The notes beneath the pieces were generated by a model, which ran no database searches, was not told the DNA's origin, and saw only the letters and a program-made list of their open reading frames with translations. Positions 56,948-64,000 of a stretch of 64,000 bases of DNA are shown in pieces (the stretch's first letter is position 1; each line of letters opens with the position of its first letter). The position numbers and the translations under genes are program-made. This DNA comes from Devosia sp. (GTDB lineage: Bacteria > Pseudomonadota > Alphaproteobacteria > Rhizobiales > Devosiaceae), in assembly GCF_025809055.1 (NCBI RefSeq), contig NZ_CP075529.1:1426001-1490000 (forward strand), in the 5' to 3' direction.

Positions 56948-57970
56948 TTACAGCCAGCCCGAGAGCTCGCGGCGCACCATGGCCTCAATCATGTCCATGC
57001 CCGGCGCGCTGTCGTTGAGACAGGGAATATAGGCGAACTTCTCGCCACCCGCCTCGAGGAACGTGTCGCGACCGCCCATGGCGATCTCTTCCAGGGTCTC
57101 GATGCAATCGGCGGAAAACGCCGGGGCCAGGATCGCCACCTTCTTGATGCCCTTGCCGGGCAGCGCTTCCAGCGTCTTGTCCGTATAGGGCTGCAGCCAC
57201 TCCGTCGGCCCGAACCGGCTCTGGAAGGTGACCATCAGCTTGTGCTTGGGCCAACCCAGATAGTCGCCGACCAGCCGCGTGGTCTTGAAGCACTGGCAGT
57301 GATACGGGTCGCCGCGCTTGAGATACTCCACCGGCATGCCGTGATAGGAGGTGATCACCAGGTCCGGTTCGAAATCGAGCGCCGCCACGCCATCGCGGAT
57401 CGAATTGCCCAGCGTCTCGATATATTTCCGGTCCTCGAAATAGGCCGGGGCGGTGCGCACGGCCGGCTGCCAGCGCATCTTGCGCAGCGCATCGAACGCC
57501 TTGTCATTGGCGGTGGCCGTGGTCGTCGCTGAATATTGCGGGTAGAGCGGCACGAGCAGAATCTTCCGGCACCCGGCCTGCTGCATCCGCTCGAGCACCG
57601 ATTGCGTCGACGGATTGCCGTAGCGCATGGCGAAATCGACCATGATGCCGTCGCCGGCCAAGCGGTCCGCCAGCTTTTCGGTCTGGGCTTTGGTGATCAG
57701 CCGCAGCGGGCTGTCATTGTGCTGCTTGTCCCAGATCTGCGCGTAGGCATGGCCGCTTTTCTGCGGGCGGAAACTCAGGATGGCGAGATTGAGAATCGGC
57801 CACCACAGCCATTTGGGGGTCTCGATGACGCGCGGATCGGACAGGAATTCCTTGAGGTAGCGGCGAACGCTCCAATAGTCGGTTGCGTCCGGCGTGCCCA
57901 GATTCAAAAGGACCACACCGATCTTCTGCTCGGTGACGGCGGGATGTTGGGCAGGCAGGTGTTGCGACAT
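56948..57970 (-). CDS. hemH: Ferrochelatase
   Basis: The protein has 340 residues. IGVVLLNLGTPDATDYWSVR, RRYLKEFLSDPRVIE and VLLVPLYPQYS-type KILLVPLYPQYSATT are ferrochelatase signatures. The catalytic histidine is in ITSYHGMPVEYLKRGDPY and the acidic metal path in LAPAFSADCIETLEEI. It inserts Fe2+ into protoporphyrin IX, the last step of heme synthesis. The start at 57970 gives the conserved length; the open frame continues upstream. Single gene. Confidence 0.95.
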   Translation of the reverse strand: MSQHLPAQHPAVTEQKIGVVLLNLGTPDATDYWSVRRYLKEFLSDPRVIETPKWLWWPILNLAILSFRPQKSGHAYAQIWDKQHNDSPLRLITKAQTEKLADRLAGDGIMVDFAMRYGNPSTQSVLERMQQAGCRKILLVPLYPQYSATTTATANDKAFDALRKMRWQPAVRTAPAYFEDRKYIETLGNSIRDGVAALDFEPDLVITSYHGMPVEYLKRGDPYHCQCFKTTRLVGDYLGWPKHKLMVTFQSRFGPTEWLQPYTDKTLEALPGKGIKKVAILAPAFSADCIETLEEIAMGGRDTFLEAGGEKFAYIPCLNDSAPGMDMIEAMVRRELSGWL

Positions 57971-58062
57971 GGGGCCAGATTGGAAGCGTTCCAGAATGGC
58001 GCGCACCTTACCCATTTGCGCCCCGACCGCAAGGCGGCGATGGGTCGCGCCGCCTCCTGGGC

Positions 58063-59727
58063 TCAGAGGCTGGCGATCAGCAGCAGCACACCGAAGGCCA
58101 GGACCAGGACGGCGCCCAACAGTTCGGCCCACCAGACGATGGCATGGGCCGTGGCACTGTCCGCACCGCCGATGCGTCGCGCCAGCCCCTTGGCGCCGAC
58201 GGCGATGCTGGCCAGGCTCGCCACCGTGATCGCCGTGCCCAGGGCCATCAGCAGCACCGAGACCACGCCCGCGGCCAGCAGGCCCTGCGACAGCGCGAAC
58301 ACCATGACCACCAGCGCGCCCGAACAGGGCCGCAGCCCTACCGCGAGCACCACGCCGAGTTTTTCGCGCCATCCACCCCGCAGGTCGGCAGGCGCAACGG
58401 CATGGTGCATGTGGTCATGGCCGTGGTCGTGGTCGTGGTCATGCTCATGGCTATGGCCATGCTCATGGTGGTCGTGGTGGTGATGGTGTTCGCCCTCATA
58501 GAGATGCGCATGGGCCTTGTCGGCCGCATGGTGATGGCCGTGATCGTGATGATGGTGATGCCCCCATCCGAACAGCTTGCGCAGCACCAGCCACAGACCC
58601 AGCAGCGCCACAAGGCCATAGGACAGGACGCCCACCCAGTGGGCTGCCTCGCCGATGGCAATGCTGGTCAGGTTGAGCGCGCCGGCCAGCACCAGCACGA
58701 AGCCGATGGCCACCAGCGCCTGGAGCAGCGCCGAAAGCGCGCTGAGGGCGATGCCCTGGCGCAATTGCTGCTCATTGGCCAGCACATAGGAGGAGATGAC
58801 CACCTTGCCGTGGCCCGGCCCCGCCGCGTGGAAAATGCCATAGAGGAAACTCAACCCGCCCAGCAGCCAGAAGGCGGTCCAGTCGGTCCGCAATGCATCG
58901 AGCGAGGCGGTGATGGCGGCATAGAAATCGCGCTGCTGGTTCTGCAGCCAGCCGAAAAACCCGGTGCGCGGCAGGTTGAGACCCACCTCCGGCGGCGGAC
59001 CGCCAAACGGCGCGGTCGTGCGTTGCTGGGCCATCTGCGTCACCGCTTCGACGGCAGTGGCGGCGGCGGGCTGGTCGCCGCAATTGATCACCACCATGCC
59101 CTGGGTGCCACGCATGGCGGCGGCCAGATCGGGCGGCAGTTCGAGCACTTCCGGTCCAAGGGCATAGAGCCGCTGCTCCACCTCCGGGCTCATCGGCACC
59201 GGCGGCTCCAGATGCGCCGAGCAATCGGCAGGGGCGTTTTCGAGGGTGACATCGGCTATGTCGGCCGTGGTGATGGCGACGTAATATTCGGGGTCATAGA
59301 CCGCCAGTTCAAACCGCTCGCCCGGCGCCTCGGGCGTCACCGCGTCGATGGTAAAATCCAGCGTCACGCGATTATCCGCATAGACCATGTGCTGGTCGCC
59401 CGCCGGGGTGAATGCCATGTCGTCGCCGGCATAGGTGTAGAAGGCGAAATCGGCGAGGCCGAGCATGTTCTCGTCGGCGAGATCCTGCATTTCGGCGGAC
59501 GTCACAGTGCCGTCGCCATCGGTATCGAGCCCCTGCACCATCCACACCGAAAAGGCGGTGTCGAAGGTCCAGCTATGGCTGAGCCGGGCCACGCGCCCTT
59601 CCGCGTCGAAACCGACGGTCACCTTGGCGTCGATCATGATATGGGGATGCGCCAGCGCCGGCTGTGCGCCGGCCAGAACGCACAGAGCCAAACCGGCCAA
59701 CCCGCCGCGCCAAGCCGAATGTGCCAA
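58063..59727 (-). CDS. Fusion of DUF1007 domain and NicO-type nickel/cobalt exporter
   Basis: The protein has 554 residues. The signal peptide (1-26) leads to a DUF1007 periplasmic domain (HPHIMIDAKVTVGFDAEG) that contains an EF-hand-like DTDGDGTVTSAEM. From about 260 on there are six membrane helices of the NicO/RcnA family (LYGIFHAAGPGHGKVVISSY, GLRPCSGALVVMVFALSQGL). Between helices lies a His-rich loop of about 75 residues with many HDH/HH repeats. It probably exports Ni2+ or Co2+; the fusion joins two families often encoded as neighbours. Confidence 0.9.
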   Translation of the reverse strand: MAHSAWRGGLAGLALCVLAGAQPALAHPHIMIDAKVTVGFDAEGRVARLSHSWTFDTAFSVWMVQGLDTDGDGTVTSAEMQDLADENMLGLADFAFYTYAGDDMAFTPAGDQHMVYADNRVTLDFTIDAVTPEAPGERFELAVYDPEYYVAITTADIADVTLENAPADCSAHLEPPVPMSPEVEQRLYALGPEVLELPPDLAAAMRGTQGMVVINCGDQPAAATAVEAVTQMAQQRTTAPFGGPPPEVGLNLPRTGFFGWLQNQQRDFYAAITASLDALRTDWTAFWLLGGLSFLYGIFHAAGPGHGKVVISSYVLANEQQLRQGIALSALSALLQALVAIGFVLVLAGALNLTSIAIGEAAHWVGVLSYGLVALLGLWLVLRKLFGWGHHHHHDHGHHHAADKAHAHLYEGEHHHHHDHHEHGHSHEHDHDHDHGHDHMHHAVAPADLRGGWREKLGVVLAVGLRPCSGALVVMVFALSQGLLAAGVVSVLLMALGTAITVASLASIAVGAKGLARRIGGADSATAHAIVWWAELLGAVLVLAFGVLLLIASL

Positions 59728-59736
59728 GGATTGCCC

Positions 59737-60636
59737 CTAGGAGATGGGATGGGTGGAGAACCACGCCACCAGGTGATCGATCAAGGCCCGCACCTTTCCG
59801 GCCAGATGGCGGCGATGCGGATAGACAGCCTGCAGCGTCTGTCCGGTCGGCAGGAAATCCTGCAGCACCGGCACCAGTTCGCCGCTCGCCACCTTCGGAT
59901 CGGCGAGATAGGACGGCAATACGACAAAACCGAGGCCCATCACCGCAGCCGTACGCGCCGCCAGCGGCGAATTGACCCGCAAGGGACCATTGACCGGCAC
60001 CGAAATGGTCTTGCCATCTTCGATGAAGCGCCAGTTCGACTGTCCCTGCAGGTTGACGTCGACAATGCAGGGCAGATGCCGCAGGTCCTCGGGATGCTTG
60101 GGTGTGCCCACCGTCTTGAGCAGGGCCGGCGAGGCGCCCGCAATCACATGCATGTCGGCGATCTTGCGGGCGATCAGCGAGGAATCGGTGAGCGTGGAAA
60201 TGCGCAGTGCGACATCCACGCCTTCATCCACCAGGTCCACGTAGCGATCCTCAAGCCTCAGATCGAGCGCGACCTTGGGGTGCTGGCGCAGAAACTCGAA
60301 GATCGCCGGCGCCAGCGTCGTTTCCCCGAAATTGCGTGGCGCGGAAACGCGCAGCAGGCCACGCGGCTCGGTGGTCTGGTCGGAGATCGAGGCATCGAGA
60401 TCGTCGAGCTGCTGCAACAGCGCCGAGGATTCGCGGTAATAGGTCTCCCCGGCCTCGGTCAGGCTGAGCTTGCGGGTGGTGCGGTTCATGAGCCGCACGC
60501 CGAGATAGTCTTCGAGATCGGTCACATATTTGCTGAGCAGGGCTTTTGAGCGCCCATGCTGGCGTGCTGCCGCAGAAAAGCCACCGGAGTCAAAGACCTG
60601 TACGAAGGCACGGATGCGGGCAAGGTCCTGCGTCAT
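59737..60636 (-). CDS. LysR family transcriptional regulator
   Basis: The protein has 299 residues. The HTH is RIRAFVQVFDSGGFSAAARQ and RSKALLSKYVTDLEDYLGVR, followed by LMNRTTRKLSLTEAGETYY and a LysR substrate-binding domain. This pattern is typical of the CrgA/DmlR-like branch. No divergent target operon is adjacent; a MarR-like gene lies upstream in the opposite direction. The start at 60636 is chosen over one at 60681 for family length. Confidence 0.9.
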   Translation of the reverse strand: MTQDLARIRAFVQVFDSGGFSAAARQHGRSKALLSKYVTDLEDYLGVRLMNRTTRKLSLTEAGETYYRESSALLQQLDDLDASISDQTTEPRGLLRVSAPRNFGETTLAPAIFEFLRQHPKVALDLRLEDRYVDLVDEGVDVALRISTLTDSSLIARKIADMHVIAGASPALLKTVGTPKHPEDLRHLPCIVDVNLQGQSNWRFIEDGKTISVPVNGPLRVNSPLAARTAAVMGLGFVVLPSYLADPKVASGELVPVLQDFLPTGQTLQAVYPHRRHLAGKVRALIDHLVAWFSTHPIS

Positions 60637-60782
60637 CGGCGTCCTGGTTCGGGAAATGTCAGCCCCAGACGCATAACTCATCTGCGTAGGGTGAACAATA
60701 ACGGGGCTTGGTCGGCGCCCGATTAACGATAGGATGCGAGCTGGATCGACGCATGCCCGGAGTTCGGACTATTTTCCCGCCT

Positions 60783-61205
60783 ATGTCCAGACCTAGTTCC
60801 CGCTCGGCACTCTACCGGCTCATCGAAGCCGGACAACTGGCGCACAAGGCGCTGCTCGTGCCGGTTCTCGACAAGGGTCTGGAGCCGGGCGACGACGCCA
60901 TCCTGTTCGTTCTGGGCCGCTCCGGCACCACCGAGACCGAACTTGCCGCCGAACTCGGGCTGGACGTGGAAGCGCTGGCCGGACGCCTCGACCGGCTGGC
61001 CGGGCGCGACTTCATCACCCGCCAGGCCGTTGGGCCCGAACTCGAACCGGGCCTGGCCCTGACCGAGCGCGGCGCCCGCATCCGCAATGCCCTGTCCGAC
61101 CATTGGGAACAACTCGAAGAGGCGCTATTGGGCGAACTGAAACCCAAGCAGCGCAAGAAATTCTCCAAAACCCTGGGGCGTTTCGTCGAGCTGTTGCGCA
61201 GCTAA
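60783..61205 (+). CDS. MarR-like winged-helix regulator
   Basis: The protein has 140 residues. The wHTH is recognisable in LVPVLDKGLEPGDDAILFVL, SGTTETELAAELGLDVEALA, RLDRLAGRDFITRQ and ALTERGARIRNAL, with flanking dimerisation helices. The ligand is unknown. The start at 60783 (MSRPSSRSALYRL) is assumed; the frame is open 25 codons further upstream. It is divergent from the LysR gene with a 146-bp gap. Confidence 0.78.
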   Translation: MSRPSSRSALYRLIEAGQLAHKALLVPVLDKGLEPGDDAILFVLGRSGTTETELAAELGLDVEALAGRLDRLAGRDFITRQAVGPELEPGLALTERGARIRNALSDHWEQLEEALLGELKPKQRKKFSKTLGRFVELLRS

Positions 61206-61314
61206 CGCCCCCGCACAACCCTTAACAAAACGTTCAGCTTGGGTTCATCCAGGATCGGCTTAACTCTGCGCAAGTGTCGCAGAATGTGACCACGCCGATC
61301 GAAGGAGAACGCCC

Positions 61315-61788
61315 ATGGCTTTCAACCGAAAAATCCTCACCGCCGCCCTGGCTGCGGCGACCGTCGTCGTCGGTACGGTTGCCGCCGCGGCGGCTCCTGC
61401 CGTCGCCACCACCAGTGTCAATGTGCGCTCGGGCCCGGGCACGGGCTATCGCGTCGTCGATACGCTCTATCGCGGCCAGCAGGTCGATGTTCAATACTGT
61501 CGCGGCAGCTGGTGCTTTGTCGAAAAGCGCGGCCCGGATGGCTGGGTTTCCGCCAATTACCTGCGCTCCGGCCGGCCCGGCTGGAATGATGACGACTGGA
61601 CCCCGCGTCCGCCTCCGCGCCCGCCGCACTGGAACCCGCGCCCGCCGCATTGGGATCCTTATCCCCCGCGTCCGCCGGTCTATCCGCGGCCACCGCGCCC
61701 GCCCGTCTATCCCTATCCGCTGCCGGATGGCCCGGGCGCCAGCTTCTGCTTCAACGGCCCCAACGGCTACTTCTGCGTCAACAGCTAA
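61315..61788 (+). CDS. Secreted SH3b protein with proline-rich tail
   Basis: The protein has 157 residues. The signal peptide at 1-26 is followed by an SH3b domain (SVNVRSGPGTGYRVVDTLYR, YCRGSWCFVEKRGPDGWVSA), then a Trp/Pro/Arg-rich tail (WTPRPPPRPPHWNPRPPHWD) and a C-terminal GPGASFCFNGPNGYFCVNS. Its SH3b domain is closest to those of the 51-53 kb cluster. GAAGGAGAA precedes the start and a terminator follows. Confidence 0.83.
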   Translation: MAFNRKILTAALAAATVVVGTVAAAAAPAVATTSVNVRSGPGTGYRVVDTLYRGQQVDVQYCRGSWCFVEKRGPDGWVSANYLRSGRPGWNDDDWTPRPPPRPPHWNPRPPHWDPYPPRPPVYPRPPRPPVYPYPLPDGPGASFCFNGPNGYFCVNS

Positions 61789-61805
61789 AACGTAGCTCGC
61801 TCATC

Positions 61806-61836
61806 GCGCCGCCCCAACGGGCGGCGCTTTTCTTTT
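61806..61836 (+). terminator. Intrinsic terminator after the SH3b gene
   Basis: The stem GCGCCGCCC/GGGCGGCGC is followed by TTTTCTTTTGG. Confidence 0.9.
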
Positions 61837-61838
61837 GG

Positions 61839-62279
61839 CTATTCCACGGTCAGCCTATCGACATCGATGCCGTCCCGCTCCAGCGGCGCGCGCATCCGCC
61901 GATCAAGAAACTCATTGGTGCCATAGGCGACGATAGCGCCGACGGCGGCGGCTATGGCGAAGCCGATCCAGCCCTCCTGGCTGCCGATCATGGAGGCAAC
62001 GATCAGGCTGCCGGCGCCGATGGCCAACAGGGTCCAATGCTTCTTCTGCTCGGCAGCCTTGAGGTTGCGGGCGCCCGAATGCAGCAGGTCGCGCAATTCG
62101 GTATCGCTCATCGCTACCAGGGCCGGATTGGTGCGTTCGCGCCTGATGGTCTCGATATAGGCGTCGACCCGCCGCAGCGTCAGCGCCTCGCGCTTGTCCT
62201 TGTGGCGATTGCGGTTGAACATGGTCCACCCGCCGCCCACCAGCAGCAATACGAGCGCGATTTCCAGCAGCACGATCAT
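61839..62279 (-). CDS. Membrane protein, unknown function
   Basis: The protein has 146 residues. An N-terminal helix (MIVLLEIALVLLLVGGGWTM) precedes a charged cytosolic stretch (NRHKDKREALTLRRVDAYIE). Two further helices follow (WTLLAIGAGSLIVASMIG and GWIGFAIAAAVGAIVAYGTN). The start at 62279 is supported by GGGAGGG; the frame runs on to 62339. No family was recognised. Confidence 0.72.
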   Translation of the reverse strand: MIVLLEIALVLLLVGGGWTMFNRNRHKDKREALTLRRVDAYIETIRRERTNPALVAMSDTELRDLLHSGARNLKAAEQKKHWTLLAIGAGSLIVASMIGSQEGWIGFAIAAAVGAIVAYGTNEFLDRRMRAPLERDGIDVDRLTVE

Positions 62280-62419
62280 GCCTGTCCCTCCCTGATCGTG
62301 TGAGACATGCCCTTTGCCTCCCCCGACTTCAACCGCCAAGTGTCGATTTTTGATCGCCGGAGTGATCCTGCGCGGCGATTCCGCCGTATCTCATCATGAG
62401 CCCTGAACGGAGACACGCC

Positions 62420-62815
62420 ATGGCCAAGTACCTGATCCTCTATCTCGCCTGCGTCCTCGTGTTCTTCCCGCTCGACTTCATCTGGCTCAGCACCATGGGC
62501 AAGTCGTTCTATTTCCGCGAACTCGACGGCCTGTTGCTGGACCAGCCCAATCTGGTGATCGCGGGTCTGTTCTACCTGGCCTATGTCGCGGGGATCGTCA
62601 TCCTGGTGGCGGCTCCAGCCGAGGGCGATGTGCTCAAGGCGCTGCTCATGGGCGCCGTGCTGGGCCTTGTCGCCTATGGCACCTATGACCTGACGAACCT
62701 CTCCACCGTGAAGGGATTTTCGCCGCTGGTGGCCGCCGTCGACATGGCCTGGGGCACCGCCTTGACGGCCGTCAGCGCCGCTGGCGGCGTCTGGATCGCC
62801 CGCTTTTTCGCCTGA
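62420..62815 (+). CDS. DUF2177 family membrane protein
   Basis: The protein has 131 residues with four transmembrane helices. MAKYLILYLACVLVFFPLDF, WLSTMGKSFYFRELDGLLLD and VAYGTYDLTNLSTVKGFSPL with the following MAWGTALT are DUF2177 landmarks. The family has no known function. It converges with the downstream EamA gene with a 2-bp gap between the stop codons. Confidence 0.9.
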   Translation: MAKYLILYLACVLVFFPLDFIWLSTMGKSFYFRELDGLLLDQPNLVIAGLFYLAYVAGIVILVAAPAEGDVLKALLMGAVLGLVAYGTYDLTNLSTVKGFSPLVAAVDMAWGTALTAVSAAGGVWIARFFA

Positions 62816-62817
62816 CC

Positions 62818-63741
62818 CTATTCGTGCCCGGCCGGTGGCGTATCGGTGACGATCGCCACCTTGCGCACCCGCTCGCGCGCCATGACCACCAGACCCGCAG
62901 CGACGATGACAGCGGCACCGAGGAGCGAAATCGCATCGATCCAGTGGCCGAAAACCACGATGCTGAGCACGATCGCCCAGGGCAGCGAGAAATAGTTGAA
63001 CGGCTGCAACACGCTGGCCGGGGCCATGCCGAGCGCGAAGACCATGAGGCCATGGCCAGCGCAGGTGGTGACCATGATCACCGCGACAAGGGCAAAATCG
63101 CCCCAGGCCATGGGCTGCCAGAAGAACACCCCCACCGCGCTCGACAGCACCAATCCTACAAGGGCCGCATAGGCAAGGCTCGTCGCAGGCCGGTCCACGC
63201 CGGAGACCTTCCGGGTGATGACGATATAGAGCGCGTAGAACGCCGCCGACCCCAGCGCATAGACCACGCCCCAATCGAGCGGAATGCCACCCGGCCGCAT
63301 GATGATCAGCGCGCCCAAAAACCCGGCCGCCACGGCGCCGAACCGGAATATGCCCACCTGTTCCCCCAGAACCGGAATGGCAAACAGCGTGACGAGCAGC
63401 GGATAGACGATGACGATGGCCTGCAATTCGCCGAGCGGCACGCTTTGCAGCGCCAGGGCAAAGCACCAGATATCGGCGATCAGCAGCACGCCGCGCAGCA
63501 CCTGCCAGCGCGCCGCGCGGGACGCCAGGGCCTGGCGCAGCGGCGCCTGGCGCATGACCATGATCAGTGCGAACAGGGCAAAGCCCCAATAGCGCATCAT
63601 GGTGATGTGGAAGGGCGAATAGTCCTGCACCAAAAGCTTGGCGATGGCGTCCTGAACGCCGAAGACCACGATGGTGAGGAGAGTCAGCGCGATACCGCGC
63701 CCGATCTGGTCCGCGCGCGGAGCGGCATTGGCAGTCGACAT
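62818..63741 (-). CDS. EamA/DMT family transporter
   Basis: The protein has 307 residues with ten transmembrane helices in two EamA repeats: ALTLLTIVVFGVQDAIAKLL, MMRYWGFALFALIMVMRQAP, and second half VYALGSAAFYALYIVITRKV. It resembles the RhaT/YdcZ-type drug/metabolite exporters annotated as S-adenosylmethionine-uptake-like in alphaproteobacteria, but the substrate is not deducible. Confidence 0.88.
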   Translation of the reverse strand: MSTANAAPRADQIGRGIALTLLTIVVFGVQDAIAKLLVQDYSPFHITMMRYWGFALFALIMVMRQAPLRQALASRAARWQVLRGVLLIADIWCFALALQSVPLGELQAIVIVYPLLVTLFAIPVLGEQVGIFRFGAVAAGFLGALIIMRPGGIPLDWGVVYALGSAAFYALYIVITRKVSGVDRPATSLAYAALVGLVLSSAVGVFFWQPMAWGDFALVAVIMVTTCAGHGLMVFALGMAPASVLQPFNYFSLPWAIVLSIVVFGHWIDAISLLGAAVIVAAGLVVMARERVRKVAIVTDTPPAGHE

Positions 63742-63761
63742 GGAGAGGGTTACCGGACAGG

Positions 63762-63792
63762 AAAACGCCCCGCGACCGGTGGTCGCGAGACG
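63762..63792 (-). terminator. Intrinsic terminator of the partial gene at the window end
   Basis: The stem around CGCGACC/GGTCGCG (63771-63787), extended to CG/CG with two mismatches, is followed on the minus strand by TTTTCC. It lies 20 bp behind the stop at 63812. Confidence 0.7.
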
Positions 63793-63811
63793 TTGATGTG
63801 TGAACCGAAAA

Positions 63812-64000
63812 TCAGGATTTCGCCATGGCCGACTTGATCAGCCCGGCAATCGCGGTCAGCACGCCGCCGCCCACGAGACCAGAGACGCCCTGCCCGGCAA
63901 GCGCGCCGATATCGAGCGATCCGGCGGCACCCATGCCGCCCACCAATGTATCAAGCCCTGGAATCATGCCGGCCAGCCAGGTGCCCGCCAGGCCACCGAT
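63812..64000 (-). CDS. Glycine/alanine-rich small membrane-like protein, C-terminal part
   Basis: The frame enters from beyond the window and ends at 63812; 62 residues are visible. They are rich in Gly, Ala, Leu and Val (GGLAGTWLAGMIPGLDTLVG, LVGGGVLTAIAGLIKSAMAK), without charged residues except near the end. Such sequence is common in short Gly-zipper-like membrane-associated proteins. No family can be named. Confidence 0.65.
   Translation of the reverse strand: MGGLAGTWLAGMIPGLDTLVGGMGAAGSLDIGALAGQGVSGLVGGGVLTAIAGLIKSAMAKS

Noticed and set aside
58144..60549. An 801-codon plus-strand open frame opposite the NicO fusion and LysR genes
   Set aside because: The translation is His/Arg/Gln-rich low-complexity sequence produced by reading the His-rich loop and conserved genes backwards.

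Overview
The window is a GC-rich bacterial chromosome segment with dense coding on both strands. Gene content and order point to the alphaproteobacterial order Hyphomicrobiales, most plausibly Devosia or a relative. Supporting signs are trxB followed by an LsrB/VtlR-type LysR gene, rhizobial-type MotA/MotB, an OhrR/Ohr pair, a long UvrB, and several secreted SH3b proteins. The genus is an inference. No rRNA, tRNA, CRISPR array or complete insertion sequence was seen.

Layout. 1-8 kb: the end of a CpdB-like nucleotidase and a secreted RNase T2 (a likely periplasmic RNA-scavenging pair), OhrR/Ohr peroxide defence, an ABC exporter and motAB. 8-16 kb: a membrane-anchored unknown, a YghU-type GSH oxidoreductase, an RlmL-type methyltransferase, a lone receiver domain, CsbD, an Rrf2-DUF2200-DUF4037 cluster and a GreA-like paralogue. 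16-29 kb: carB overlapping a small kinase, a catB-type acetyltransferase, secreted unknowns, a flippase/acyltransferase pair, threonine aldolase, a TPR-methyltransferase and a cold-shock protein. 29-37 kb: an aldose dehydrogenase, greA, trxB, lsrB/vtlR, a HAD hydrolase, then a 1.1-kb stretch without protein genes, then a 2'-5' RNA ligase-like gene and an aspartate aminotransferase. 37-48 kb: small membrane, CBS and Spy-like proteins, a class V aminotransferase, an A+T-richer islet with a dGTPase, a repeat mosaic and uvrB. 48-64 kb: a TetR-controlled drug-export-type ABC operon, five secreted SH3b proteins (three with a crystallin/I36-like domain), thymidine kinase, ferrochelatase, a DUF1007-NicO metal exporter and two EamA transporters.

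The most notable region is 33.9-35.0 kb. It reads as an array of small RNA genes. Three promoters share the same architecture: an upstream GCTGACATGTCAGC-like dyad, an exactly constant 26-base offset to the -35, and a 16-base spacer. Each drives a short transcript ending in a strong intrinsic terminator. Two of the transcripts each carry three hairpins that present CCTCCTCCC, an anti-Shine-Dalgarno sequence, in the loop, as in the 'cuckoo'/CcsR-type alphaproteobacterial RNAs. The first is shorter and AbcR-like. The array lies one gene downstream of an LsrB/VtlR-type regulator, the family known to activate AbcR RNAs, so the regulator and its sRNA regulon may be encoded together.

Other points of interest are the tail of a second, strongly diverged uvrB next to the intact uvrB, tandem repeats whose hairpin stems covary, 50-bp direct repeats flanking a secreted-protein gene, and a dGTPase islet that may be a phage-defence gene.
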